This document shows, one piece after another, positions 10,119 through 21,457 of a DNA stretch of 64,000 nucleotides. The position numbers and the translations under genes were made by a program. Source of the DNA: Dendrophyllia cribrosa (Eukaryota > Cnidaria > Anthozoa > Scleractinia > Dendrophylliidae); assembly GCA_024195265.1 (NCBI GenBank), contig JAJLRJ010000005.1, positions 39,084,707 through 39,148,706 on the forward strand, given 5' to 3'. The notes under the pieces were generated by a model. That model was not told the DNA's origin. It made no database searches and saw only the letters and a list, made by a program, of their open reading frames with translations. Each line of letters opens with the position of its first letter. Position 1 is the stretch's first letter.

Positions 10119-12909
10119 CTATCCCTCATCCTCGTCACTGTGTTGTTTTATTTGCGAGTACTCTCTGAGCTCGTTTGTTTTCATTTCGGCATTTTCAACA
10201 CAGCAAACTTCGAGGGAGAAGTTTTGGAACTCTTTGTAATACGATGCAGTGTAAATCGCCAAACACAAGCACGTGATCCATTCTCCGGTACAATTGGCCA
10301 CATGCAGAGCATAACCACCGTCTTTTGGTTTCCAATGTTCCACTCTGCCATTGAACAGTGTGTAGGAAAACCATTTAAAGAATGGAAACGCCACCCCAGT
10401 GAAGGTCAAAATACAGGACACAGCTAACCGGAAGTAAAACGTGCATTTGGTATTGAGGCCAACTTTGATCGCGTGATAACTGATAACGGTCTGGAACCAG
10501 TAGTAGAGTATTCCGCTGACAAACAGTAATGCGGTCCCGGCATCATGAACTTTGCCTATTGGTATGATGCTGTTTTGCTGGAAGGAAACAACAGTAAATA
10601 ATTATTAGTAATGGAAATGCATCTTTGTCTTTTACAGTTTACCGTTAAATGCTGGTTGTAAGCCCTGGGTTGATACAATTTTGTGAGGGATTTTTAGCGG
10701 GCAAGAATAAGCGGAGCGAGAGCTGGAGAGGGGACTTATATCCGTGGGGGACTTAAAAGCGGCATAAAAAAACGTTTCGGAATGAGCTGATAACAAATAA
10801 GCTGAGACTAAAATCCGTTTTCCATGTCTAGTTCACGGTGGTCAGGCTTACTGACTTCGAACTTATCGTTATTATCAATAACGATATTGTATGAATATGT
10901 ATATGTGAAAATCATATTTAAAAGCAGTCGAAAAAGCAACCTGAAAAAATTCAGGCTTGAACGGGATTGGTCTTTCTTGCTGGGAATGAATTTTTGCGAT
11001 TTGAAGGAAGTCGCGTTCAATTGGAATTACAACATTTTCGTTTTTATTTGAGTACATGCAATAGAAATACAGGTGAAACAACTTGCAGATGTAAAACACG
11101 TTAATTAGTGTCACTCTTACAATTATGGAGTACTTAGCTTTTAGACGATCCTTTTCTGCAAAGGCTTTCAGCAGCTACATGTAGATACTTGTAGTGTACC
11201 GACTGTAATTTTATCGTTTTGTTTCTGAACGAAAGAGACGTTTTAAGCAAATGAGCACCGAAGCGTTTGGTGACAATGGAGCAAATTTTTGCGGAGAACA
11301 TTTTTTGCAGGAATTTCTATTCTTTTTCTGCGGATCGTGAAAAAAACCCACCGTTTCTGCGTTTTTTTTTTCACAATGTCCCAAGAAAAATATTCCCGCA
11401 AAAATAGTTTCCGCAAAATTTACTCCACTATCGAAATTTTATGCAAAAATCACCTTATTAAAGGTAATGTAAAATCGTGTTAATTGGTGCCATTTACTTA
11501 AAACGTCCCTTTGTTCAGATGTAATATTGTAACAGAGTGGCACAGATTAACGTGTTTTACATCTGCATGTTGATTCATCTGTATTTCGATTGCATGTACT
11601 CAAATAAAAAACGAAAATGTTGTAATTCCAATTGAATGCAAAATTATTTCTCAGCAAGATAAACCGGTGTTTCCCAATCGCAAAAAAAAAATGTATTTAC
11701 GCAAGGCACAAAAAATTGTAAATACGGTCTGACGTTCGCCAAATTATCCGAATCAAGAAGATTAATTTTGTATGAGATTGTTTCAATCTGGACGAAAAAT
11801 AACACTAGTAATAATAAAAAAGAAAAAGTACCCGGTCAATATTCAGTTAACGGGTGTCCGTATTAAACGGGTTAATTTTAGAACTTATGTTACGGCACAT
11901 TTTCCAGTAAACATTTAGGGATTTTTCTCCTCCTGGAAAATATCATTACTAGCCGTTGTGATCGTAAAGCAAGTCTTACAGGTATTTTTCACCTGTTGTA
12001 GTGGAACAAAGCCTTTGGAATATGAAATGAGCTTTAGATTGTGAAGGCGTGAAAAGTTATGTCTTTAGGGAAAGTCAGTATGTCGTTAGGGAAATACTAT
12101 TGTCTACAACTCGTATATGACAATTAGGGCTCTTACTTCGTGTAGAGGACCCACAATTAGTCTTTCAGTAAGAGCTTTGAGTTCTGCCTGTAACCGTATG
12201 AGTCAACATCGCAAATAAAACGATATGTTCCTCCTGAACGAAGTCCTGATCCACTTGATGTAATCGATCTCTGTTAGTATCACGGGGCACCTCTCGCACA
12301 GCCATGGAGCTAAACTCCCCAAAATTCCCTGTTACAGGTCTCCTTAGATTTAGTTACTAAAAGTTTTATAGTTTTAATTTACTGATAAACATTGTTTTGT
12401 CCAGTTGGTGCTCTGTCCGCATGTTGATGAAGAGAAAATGCATAATTATGCCTTCCGTCGGGACCGAAACTAAAACTGTACAGCGCAGTTCAATTGTACA
12501 TCCATAACTAGTGAATGTTAAGCAAGCTTACCTGGCCCAAAGGAGATCGAAAATTCAACACCACCACAACTCCCACGATACACGAGACACCAAATGGCAA
12601 AGAAACCTTGTTAAACCACTTCATCTTCTTGTATGTTTGCCGAGTATTTTGCTCGATGTCGCCTTCAGCTTCGTTGAGTTTGAGATAACGACACAAGATC
12701 GCTAACAGTCCAAAGAACGCCACGAAGGTCATTAAAAAACCAAAGATGGATCCTTCTGGTTGAAAGGCCGCCGTTTTGCTAATGCTTGGTAAAAACGGGT
12801 ACACATGGCCCAACGACACGGCTATAATATACGGAGTCAAGATTGTAACACAGATCAAAAGGGGATAGAGAACTGGCAAAAGATGAACTGCGTACGAAAA
12901 TTTCATCAT
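10119..12909 (-). CDS. DRAM-B: DRAM/TMEM150 family protein, exons 12909-12532 and 10577-10119
   Basis: Second minus-strand DRAM paralogue, predicted 278 aa. Exon 1 (126 codons) starts at MKFSYAVHLLP (an in-frame Met lies just before it and another at 12957). It contains ILTPYIIAVSLGHVYPFLPS, ISKTAAFQPEGSIFGFLMTF and a KMKWFNK loop before helix 3, ending GGCCAG|GTAAGC. Exon 2 follows TTTCCTTCCAG and reads QNSIIPIGKVHDAGTALL, YYWFQTVISYHAIK, a WKPKDGGYALHV loop, helix 6 and FYTASYYKEFQNF-type sequence. It ends in an acidic tail (HSDEDEG). The frame is intact across the phase-0 junction. Helices fall near residues 8-28, 55-77, 102-118, 140-162, 170-190 and 222-243. Most similar to DRAM-C in exon 2. 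Expected in endolysosomal or plasma membrane by family; subcellular site not shown by sequence. Confidence 0.88.
10963..11683. mobile_element. foldback element in DRAM-B intron
   Basis: The arm at 10963-11105 (GGGATTGG...ATTACAACATTTTCGTTTTT...CACGTTAAT) recurs inverted at 11531-11683 (ATTAACGTG...AACGAAAATGTTGTAATT...CCCAATCG). Arms are about 150 bp and moderately diverged. No clear target duplication. The middle contains an AT-rich spacer. Confidence 0.65.
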
Positions 12910-13401
12910 GCCGGCGGGATAAGTGGGAGTTCTAATGCGCTTGCTCAAGATCAACATGTAGCACGGTGTTGATTAACCCATGATGGTTTTTGTTAAACGG
13001 TGAAAAAAATGTTAATGTAATTTATCGCGGGCTTGCCCTGTTTGCAAGGTGTTATATCTAACGCTAATGATCATCAAATATTGTTACTTCATAATGAACT
13101 GAATAAATTATTTTGTGTGTACACAAATTGATGTACGAAATGATCAAATAGTGTAAGAAGATAACAAGGTTCACATTGAAGGAAATATTTATTTAAAACA
13201 CTTTCATTTGTTATTCAACTTGTTGTAAAAAGACGGTTTCCTTTTACACAGGGTCTTGGTATACATACGCGCTGATTATAACAAAACAAGTATTTTTCTT
13301 TAATCATTAATCCCACCCAATATTTTTGTAATTAACAGGACCCCCTTTGATATCAGTGTTTTTACACTGACGGGGTTATCCTGTATAAATATTATGTTAT
13401 T

Positions 13402-13432
<31 letters not shown>

Positions 13433-13740
13433 TTATGGTACAGTACTGTAATTGCGAAAAAACTTTATTAAAAATAGCAATAATTATAATTTTCAATAAC
13501 TATAAACTGTAATTGCGAATGATTTTTCTCTCTCAACCTCCGAGTCCAAACCATAGACTTTGGGATGCAAAGAGGATTTCTACTTGATGGAGAGGACCCG
13601 CCTGAGAAGAATATCAATAATAATTATTTTTTTTTAATAAAAGAGAACTTTAATTATAAAACACAATTTATAAGTTTACAATAAATTCCTTTACAAAGCC
13701 TTTAAAATGTATGTATACCTACATGTATATGAAAAATATA
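12910..13740. other. intergenic, DRAM-B upstream region
   Basis: 5' side of DRAM-B. It holds an (ATT)n run at about 13391-13436 and AT-rich sequence. No promoter element can be called with confidence. Confidence 0.4.
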
Positions 13741-13747
13741 TCAATAA

Positions 13748-13797
<50 letters not shown>

Positions 13798-13818
13798 ATT
13801 ATTATTATTATTATTAAT
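13748..13818. repeat. (AAT)n/(ATT)n inverted microsatellite
   Basis: An (ATA/AAT)n block is followed at once by (ATT)n, so the two halves can form a hairpin. Confidence 0.9.
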
Positions 13819-13887
13819 TATTAAATGGGATCCATACCTAACAATGGTCCTGTTTTCTATGAGTTTTACTAACCATCTCGAAATTGA

Positions 13888-14032
13888 GGGTCTTTCTGCG
13901 TGTAGCGGTACTCATTGTCTTCTATTGTTTGTGAGGTATTGTATTTTTGGTCTTGTTTTGCATTTGTATTATTGTCGTTCTTTGTTCCTTTTGTTTTACG
14001 TCATCTGTGCTCCGGTACACACAGAAACAACC
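13888..14032. repeat. second copy of the 145-bp segment at 9296-9440
   Basis: Same orientation, with scattered substitutions. Sequences outside the 145 bp differ on both sides. Confidence 0.75.
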
Positions 14033-14354
14033 GAAATTGATCTTCTTCGATAATCTTTTCCTGGACTCGCTTACCTTCCTATTTTAAGTTGTTTGATAGC
14101 GCAAATTTAGCACTTCTCTTCTATACGGAAAACCCCAATTCTAATGATATCCGAATGTGCTCCCTGAAGGTTTTTTCACTTTTTACATTCACAACCATAT
14201 TTGGTAAGTCAAGTGACCAAAACATGTAATATCTTGGTTGGTTATTTAAACGAAGTTTAGGCGTTGTTTCACAAAACTGCGTTCTAAACCAATTTCAATC
14301 TACCATCTCCAAGAAAGATAGTTCTGCTATAACCTTAATTTGAACAATCATTTG

Positions 14355-15200
14355 TAGCTCTTTTGTAACTCGACTAGACAATGAGGCGTGTATGCTAATG
14401 AGGCAATAAAAATAGACAAAGATTTGCCTAAATCTACCTACTCAAACGCGTTTGTGAGAGCGGATCGGTTTCTTTTTCAACATCCGTGCAAAACGCTTAA
14501 CTTGAACCTTCAAAGTTTTTTTTTTAAAAAGTGGTGGTCTTAAATTACAAAGTGCATGGGCGAAGTTTACAAGAGTTTAATCATCTGTGACCAACTTGGT
14601 AAGTGCGCATTTTTTTCACCGGTAGTAAGTTTGTGACGCTTGGGTTATGGCAAGGAGCAAAACACATTCTTCACGTGCAAAAGCAACGCTTAGTGATAGA
14701 CCATAGGCCTTTATCACGTCCCGCTATTTTGTATAAAAGCAAAAGATTTTTGCCCGCAAAACCTCGTTTTCAACTTTTTCACTGCGAGGCTGGGCGGGCA
14801 AAAACAAAACATTTTATTCTTCAGGGAGTCAGCGTGATAAAGGCCTATTGTAGCTCGATCAGACAATGGACGTATGTGCTAATGAGGCAATAATTATAAC
14901 AAACATTTGCCTATAATTACTTCTACTCAAACACGTTTGTGAGTCAGCGGGACAGTAGGATCGGTTTTTTTTTTCAACCAGTCATGCTTAAAGCTTAAAA
15001 GGCTTAGTTCAAATTTTAAAAAAAGTGGTGGTCTAAAATTCCAAGGTGGGGCAAAGTTTCCAAGTTTAATTTTCTGTGACCAACATGGTGTGTGTTAAGT
15101 GCGCAATTTTTCATAGTATATAAGTTCAGTTGTGACGCTTGGGTTATGGCTAGGAACAAAACACATTCTTCACGTGCAAAAACAACGCTTGGTAATGGAC
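14355..15200. repeat. direct duplication, units about 14355-14703 and 14848-15200
   Basis: Both units contain GACAATG...TATGCTAATGAGGCAATAA, CTCAAACxCGTTTGTGAG, GTGGTGGTCTxAAATT, TGTGACCAACxTGG and GACGCTTGGGTTATGG in order. The first unit is closed by the 14706-14845 MITE. By eye 80-85% identical. Confidence 0.7.
14706..14845. mobile_element. 140-bp MITE with TA duplication
   Basis: Ends GGCCTTTATCACG and CGTGATAAAGGCC, flanked by TA (14704-14705, 14846-14847). It lies at the junction of the two direct repeats. Confidence 0.7.
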
Positions 15201-15473
15201 CATTTTACGTTTTAAGGGGGATTTGGGAAAAAAACAATTATAAAATCCGTTAAAGCTGTTGAAGAGAGTTGTGCAAAGTTAAACGAAGTAAAGAAATAAT
15301 ATTATTTAGTAGCCGTGAAAACGAAACTCGCGCCGAAAATAATCGTCCAACCTTTCCCTTCCCCAAAAATCTTGGTAATAAAATGGTTCCTCCCTTATCA
15401 CCTTGGGCAATTTAAAATATGAAATTGAAATGTATTTCGAAAAACGTTTACTATCACAAACGTTCCCGCCACA

Positions 15474-16016
15474 ATGAAATTTTCGCGTGTATTATTCACG
15501 TTCTCAAATTTCTGGGGCTTTTTCTGATTTGCATTGCAGTCTTCACTCAGGGGCGGATCTAGGGGGAGGGTGCAGGGGGTGCGCACCCCCCCCCCCCCCC
15601 TGAGATGACCTAGTCTGCGTTGTTCGCTTTTAAAATTTGTTTACGTCACCCTTCAGTTACGTCATTCCTTAGAGGTGCACCCCCTCCTAAGAAAAATCCT
15701 GGATCCGCCCTGTCACTCCACACATCATAGCAGTTTCTTTGGAGCATGTATACCCGTTTTTACCGGCAATTACTTAAACAGCAGCCTTTCAACCTGAAGG
15801 ATCCATCTTTGGTTTTCTGGTGACCTTGGTGGCGTTCTTTGGACTAACCTTTTTCATTCGTTATCTTCAACTGGATGGAATTTGAGCAAAATATTTCACA
15901 GAAGGCGAAGCGGTTAAAAAACGTTTCTTTGCCGTCAGTAACGTTTGTATACCCGGTAGTTCAGGGGTTTGTGTTGTTGTGGTTGCAAACTTAGCTTTCG
16001 AGTCCCTTTGGATGAG
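15474..16016 (+). pseudogene. DRAM exon-1 pseudogene, interrupted by a MITE
   Basis: From ATGAAATTTTCGCGTGT the sequence tracks DRAM-A exon 1: IxVFTPHIIAVS, LEHVYPFLPA, then TAAFQPEGSIFGFLVTLVAF, RYLQLDGI and an approximate ANLAFESLW end followed by a retained GATGAG|GT donor. It has an in-frame TAA just before TAAF, a TGA after LDGI and several frameshifts. A 165-bp MITE at 15548-15712 separates VFT from PHIIAV. LEHVYPFLP and RYLQLDGI match DRAM-A rather than B or C, so it derives from an A-like copy. No matching exon 2 was seen in the following 7 kb. Confidence 0.85.
15548..15712. mobile_element. 165-bp hAT-like MITE with 5-bp TSD in DRAM relic
   Basis: Ends CAGGGGCGGATCTAGG and CCTxGATCCGCCCTG. 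The direct repeat TCACT lies at 15543-15547 and 15713-15717. Removing one copy restores the DRAM phrase TTCACTCCACACATC (FTPHI), which matches DRAM-A (FTPYI). CAG...CTG ends with a 5-bp duplication fit the hAT5 type. Confidence 0.85.
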
Positions 16017-16227
16017 GTATGATTTGCCAACAGTAATTATTAACACCGTATTTGCGTGTCACCGAATCATATTTTTATATCACCGTGTATGTTGTAATAT
16101 CGATATAATCTAAACCCAGCTATAGATGTTAGTGGAGGAATAATGTTTATAAGTAAAGATAGCCAATAACGTTATTAGCAAGAAATTGAGGGCCTTAATG
16201 AAATTACTTATTGGCGCATTCGCTTAG

Positions 16228-16639
16228 CCTCCATTGTTATAACAAATTGACGTTAAATTGTTGGAAATAAAGTCTAAATTAAAAAATTTTAAAAACCAGG
16301 TGCAAATATAATTTTAGTGTACAAAAAATGGATATGAATATCGCCTATTTTCGCTTTTAAATTTCCCGCGCGCCACTATTTTAAATATTTATGACGTGTT
16401 ACGGTTGTCTAATTGTTGTATACAAAATAACTTCGATTCTTACAATAGCGGCAACCGTAACACGTCATAATAATTCAAAATGGCGGCGCGCGGGAAATTT
16501 AACAGCGAAAATAGGCGATATTTATATCCATCTTATTTGTACACTAAAATTATATTTGCACCTGTTCTTTTAAAAATTTTAATTTCGACTTTATTTCCAA
16601 CAATTTAACGTCAATTTGTTCTGACAATGGAGGTTCCCT
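16228..16639. mobile_element. TTAA foldback MITE, family F, copy 1
   Basis: Long arms: CCTCCATTGTTATAAC, ...CGCCTATTTTCGCTTTTAAA, TTTCCCGCGCGCC, ...TATTTATGACGTGTTACGG and their inverses. The right end GGAGGTTCCCT is followed by TTAA (16640-16643); the left end is eroded. The loop contains AACTTCGATTCTTA. A fuller copy is at 18948-19811. Confidence 0.75.
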
Positions 16640-16643
16640 TTAA

Positions 16644-17439
16644 ATTTGTTTAATGCTAATGAATATTCTAAATGATGTTGAAAGTTAAATCACTAAAAGC
16701 TTAATAAGTGAAACTAAGTTGAGTACTGAGTGTGTATGAAACCAATTATTTTTTATCCAAGTCAAATGCCGGTGGGACTGCCGGCAGTGGTACTCGTCGT
16801 CCTTGATAGCGTTTTGATTTCGCCGTAACATTGAGGGTACAATTCAGAAGATAGATATTAATGAAAGCTCTGACCTTCTAAAACCTTCAATTAAAGCAGA
16901 ATATGTTATGTTGGCCGTTTTCACACAAGAAGACGGATAACGTTTTAGGATGAGAAAGTCATCTCGAACGCCTCAAAAAAAACTCAAACAAAAGCCGAAA
17001 CACAATCACACCTTTGGGACTAATTAAAATTGGGCCGAATAACGAAAGCACATACATTATACGCAAATTTGCCTTATGTTTTTTCACAAGCAAGGTTACC
17101 AAGCTAGAGTTAGTGCCAGACTTCTTGCGTTCACAATCGTTTTAGGCAAGTTTAATGGAAGAAGAAGCGCTTGCGAAAATCTTCAAAAGTGAAGGAGACA
17201 AGTTCAATGGAAGAAGTCTGTTTGTCCGTCAAGATGAGTCGTTCATATTAGAAGAATAAATCGTCAGACGACTTGTCCGTCCTGACGATTTGTGCGTCTT
17301 CTATCTACTTGCTTACTGCTATTCACTTTATAAGTTTCATCAGCTTCTCTTTTCATTTTGCTGCTAATTTTAGGATGTAAAATATTTTGACTTCAATATC
17401 AGAAACTAAGATACGCCCATCTGGTGTTGTAGTTATTCT
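16644..17439. other. no gene recognised
   Basis: Intergenic. A 'GTCGTCTTGACGGACAAG'-like phrase recurs (17210-17285) around several GTC/GAC-rich words, but no structured repeat is clear. Confidence 0.4.
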
Positions 17440-18370
17440 TACGGTTCTTGTAACTTGTTAACAGTTTTTCCAGTGAAACAACCTTCCACTGTGAACTGAT
17501 CAACACGATCATTGTCCTTATTGGACACAAGAATATTATTAATGATTGCCAAATTTCTGGAGGCATAATCCCCAAGGACAGTCCAACTCAGTGTCCGTCA
17601 CCTTTGCCTGATTCTCCTATCTCGTATGAAAACTTTCCTAAATTGTCAAAAACTTTCAAGCAATCATTATCCCAGTCAGTTGCAATGAACTTGTCGTGCA
17701 TGATAGTGAATACATGCAGTGGGACGGTCAAGTTCCCCTGGGCCACTGTCTTCAAATTTAAACACAGGTTTACCATCCTCAGATAACACCTGCACCTTAC
17801 TATTATTGTAATCAGCTACAATAACACGTCCTTCACCATCCACACAAAGACTGGCTGGATTCTGAAACTTACCATCTCTTGTCCCTTAGCTTCCTTTCCA
17901 AATCTCTTCACAGAGTTCCCAGTGTGCACGTTAATTGTTTATTGCGATGATTTAATTGATCCACCACCAGAATGTTATCGTCATTTAGGTATATGACATG
18001 AAGTCCAGCATTGTTTCCACAGCAACCCAGTTTTCTTACAAACTTTCCTTCCTTGTCAAATATCAGAATCAGGACAGTGTTTTTCATTGTCTGCTACAGC
18101 GATGAGTCCCTTTCTGTTCACAGCAATCCCAAATGGTTTTTGAAGCGTTTCTCCTTTTAACTCCAACTCTCCCACAACCTGAATGCATGAGCCATTCCTT
18201 CACCTGGACAGTGTAAGGACTGGTTGCAAGTTTCTTGTCGTTAATCTTTACTGTGATGTTGAAGTTGCCTGGAACTATAGGTGTAAACTTCACCTGGAAA
18301 TCTCCATCTTCTTTCTCGCAATTCGTTAAACGTCCTCCTTCAACATGGAATTTTACATGGAATTCTCGCG
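17440..18370 (-). pseudogene. TRIM-NHL (TRIM2/3/71-like) pseudogene fragment
   Basis: On the minus strand, from 18360, a filamin/ABP280-type repeat is readable (HVEGGRLTNCEKEDGDFQVK, FTPIVPGNFNITVKIND, KKLATSPYTVQVKE). After a frameshift the first NHL repeat reads VVGELELKGETLQKPFGIAV and NRKGLIAVADN. Further out-of-frame NHL pieces follow: GKFVRKLGCCGNNAGLHV, MHDKFIATDWDNDCLKVFD and NILVSNKDNDRVDQFTVEG. This order (filamin then NHL beta-propeller) is that of TRIM2/3/71-type ubiquitin ligases and RNA-binding proteins. No RING or B-box is visible upstream, and multiple frameshifts and stops show it is dead. Confidence 0.8.
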
Positions 18371-18947
18371 CGCTGATTGGCTAATTTTTATTATCAATAA
18401 GAGTACAAACGGATAAAACAATAAAACTGACGCCATCAGCGAAAGTTTTTCCAAACTTTTTAGCGCTGCGTTTTTCGTGGCGAGAATTCTTTCACAAATC
18501 CAGAATTATTCCATGAGAAAATCGTCCAGAATAGATGAGATGAACCCAAGAAGCTAAAACACAACCTTAAAGCGGAAAGATGAAGATGTTTGTTGAGAAT
18601 CCAGACCTGAAAATTGGCGGTGGGTAGGATTATAGTGCTGTCGCTGAAATAAACTTTATCGGAGGTGAACTGAACCGTGTTTCAACGGATTATTTGAGAA
18701 TGTTATGACGAAATTAATCATCAATAAGAGGACAGACGCATAAAAAACTGACGTCAATTTGTTAATTTGTATTTCACTTCATGTTCTCGTTCTTCATGGA
18801 TTCTGGGACGGATCACAAACCCTGCTTCTACACTAGTCTTTCTACTACTGGTTCACTTGAACATGAAACAGAGACTATCGTTTTAGCTTGTTTAGCAGCG
18901 ACAAAACACACCCATTCGACTTCTTTGTGATTCAGCGAGAAACTTAA

Positions 18948-19811
18948 AGGGAACCTCCATTGTCAGAACAAATTGACGTTAAATTGTTGGAAATAAAGTC
19001 GAAATTTAAAATGTAAAATATAATCTTAGTGTACAAATAAAATGGATATAAATATCGCCTAGTTTCGCATTTAAATTTCCCGCGCGCCGCCAATTTGAAT
19101 ATTTATGACGTGTTACGCTTGCCGCTATAGTTAAGAATCGAAGTTCTTTTGTATGCAACAATTGGACAACCGTAACACGTCATAAATATATTTAAAATGG
19201 CGGCGCGCGGGAAATTTAAAAGCGAAAATAGGTGATATTCATATCCATTTTTTTGTATACTAAAATTGTATTTGCAACTGTTTTTTAAAAATTTCTTAAT
19301 TAGACTTTATTTCCAACAATTTAAGTAATGATCCGCATAAGAAGGATAGTGCTCAACGGCAATGCACGATGAAATGTCAACTATTTTCATTGTTACAACT
19401 AGTGATCTCATTGGCCTAGACTCAAAAACCGCTAAAAAGTTAAGGTTCAAGGTGCATAAAGTCTAATTTTTTTAAGGTTTCAAGTATTTTGAGACCCAAT
19501 CGCACAACATGCAATTTTTAAAAGATATTGTATTTGGGGAACTTCATCAAAGAAGCAACATTAGTAGCTATTGTCTTCTGCTATTCTGATTGGTTAAGCA
19601 CGAACATTTCCTAAAATATATTTGACGCAAATGGATTTTTTGTATTTTTATAATGAAATATAATTACGAACCATCAGCCCCTCCTCTATTCTTAAAATCA
19701 AAGATATTCCATGTGGGAATGAGCCATTGCCGCAGAACAATATGAAGTTTACTATAGTTCTTATGTGAAGCATTACTTAACGTCAATCTGTTATAACAAT
19801 GGAGGGTTCCT
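18948..19811. mobile_element. TTAA foldback MITE, family F, copy 2, with nested MITE
   Basis: The left end AGGGAACCTCCATTGT follows TTAA (18944-18947). The right end AATGGAGGGTTCCT precedes TTAA (19812-19815). The arms match copy 1. Another TTAA MITE (19325-19776) has inserted into the right arm at an internal TTAA, so family F was already present when the second family moved. Confidence 0.85.
19325..19776 (-). mobile_element. TTAA MITE, family K, copy 1 (nested)
   Basis: TTAA at 19321-19324 and 19777-19780. Ends GTAATGATCCGCATAAG and CTTATGTGAAGCATTAC. Relatives in opposite orientation at 43831-44306, 53621-54080 and 58610-59059 share the interior (CATTGTTCTGCGGCA..., CCAATCAGAATAGCAGAAG, CCTTAACTTTTTAGCG). 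Non-coding. Confidence 0.85.
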
Positions 19812-19815
19812 TTAA

Positions 19816-21042
19816 AACATCGATGGCATTAAAATATCATTTACAGTTTACTGCAGCCAGCCAACCAGATTTTAAGTATTCTACCCTCTGATGTTAGAGT
19901 GAAGTGTCTCCTTACATAGCTGTCAGGAATAATAATCTCAACTGAGCCAAAAACAAAATAAATTATACCAAACTGTTTAATTGTTTTGATACGAAATTTT
20001 TGAATCGGTTTTTGAATGTTTTTTGAATCCATAACTCCTCGTTGAAATTAGTTCAGTTTAAGCACATCGAATTTCGTCACTATTGGATAGGTGTTTAATA
20101 TGCAATCAAGCGTGATCAAGAACTCATAGCCTAGTATTTGGTATATTACATATAACTTGTCCATTTTAGAGCATCTCAGAATGGAAAGAAGAATAAGTTG
20201 TTCACTGCTACTGTACAAATACGAGTAGGCTCTCAGGGATAGTTTTGCAGGCAATCATGCGAGAGAGCGCGTAAACTCGTTTTCCGCCCGCTTGCGTCGC
20301 GCCCGAAGCGGCTCAACTTTTCGACAACAGTAGGTATTATATTCTTATCGATTTTTGTCCATGTCAGCAGGGCAAAAACGATCAACCAAGAAACAATGGC
20401 TTTAACAACGAGAGAAATTTTTAATTTCCGAGGGAGTCTTCGGCGTAAGTAGCAAGTTTCCCCCGGGAGATTTTAAGTTTTAACCAACACGACAAAACTA
20501 AATATAACAACAGCGAGGTAAAAAAGGTCCTTTAACAACTGTCGCTTGCAGACTCAGTTCCTTATCACAGCTCCCAGCAAATGTATAATATATGTAGATA
20601 ACTTAAACTTGAATGTAATCATTAGTGAACGCCATTGGTTGCATTCTTAAGGTTTTATTATTTAAACGAGCTTCGTTCTGAGTAATAAATCATTCAAATA
20701 TTGTAGCCGCGTAAATAATTGTTTCGTAAATGTGTTGCTTTATTCGTTGACATCATGCCATGAGTTTTAAAAGCTTGGATTCTGCTCGTAAATTGGCGTA
20801 TTCTGCCGGCCGGCAATGCTCGTAAAAATCGCGTTTCCTGCTCAAAAATTCTGCTTTGACAACGGAATTCTGCTCGGGAAAATATTGCTTTGATATTCAT
20901 TGGTGTCAGTACGACACCGAAACGTCGCGCTTATAATATTTTTAACCATCTGTTTTTCCATATACACTTTGATATTCATTGTGCGGCAAAATTGTAATGA
21001 AAGCTATTTTAAGATATCTTACTTTGAACGATATGGCGACCT
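19816..21042. other. no gene recognised
   Basis: A 2-fold CTGCTCG/TTCTGC-rich stretch lies at 20780-20880. Small ORFs show no family resemblance. Confidence 0.4.
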
Positions 21043-21202
21043 GGGCCCGGTTGTTCAAAACCCCGATTAGTGCTAATCCACGATTAAATACGCTAATCGC
21101 CGATTAAATTTTAATCGGCGATTAGTTTCTGTTGTTCAAAGCCCGATTATCCCTAACCAACGATTAAACGAAGGGTTAAATCTAACCCTCCTAGCTCGCT
21201 AG

Positions 21203-21457
21203 GTGGATTATTTCTTAATCGGCCGATTAAAGAAAATAAAAATCATAGCAAAATGTATGGTTGTGTTGACGTTGATGGGCGAAAAAAGAAGAAAGCGAAG
21301 AGAGTTTAGGAACATCGGGTTTACAATTGATGGATATAGAGATGAAGAATTAAGGGCAAGGTATCGCTTTGGAAAGGAATCTATACTGTATATCACCGAC
21401 CTTTTGGCAGATAATTTTTGTCGTAAAACCAACCGAAAAAAAAAACAGCTGTATTAA
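21203..21457 (+). pseudogene. HARBI1-like transposase, N-terminal fragment
   Basis: From MGEKRRKRREFRNIG to ELRARYRFGKESILYITDLL, ADNF and TNRKKKQLY. The 'RYRFG(K/R)xxIxYIxxLL ... TxR' pattern is the N-terminal region of Harbinger DDE nucleases. It ends exactly at the TTAA insertion point of the nested element. The catalytic part is not found on the far side, so it had already been lost by deletion and the element cannot make its own transposase. Confidence 0.65.
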
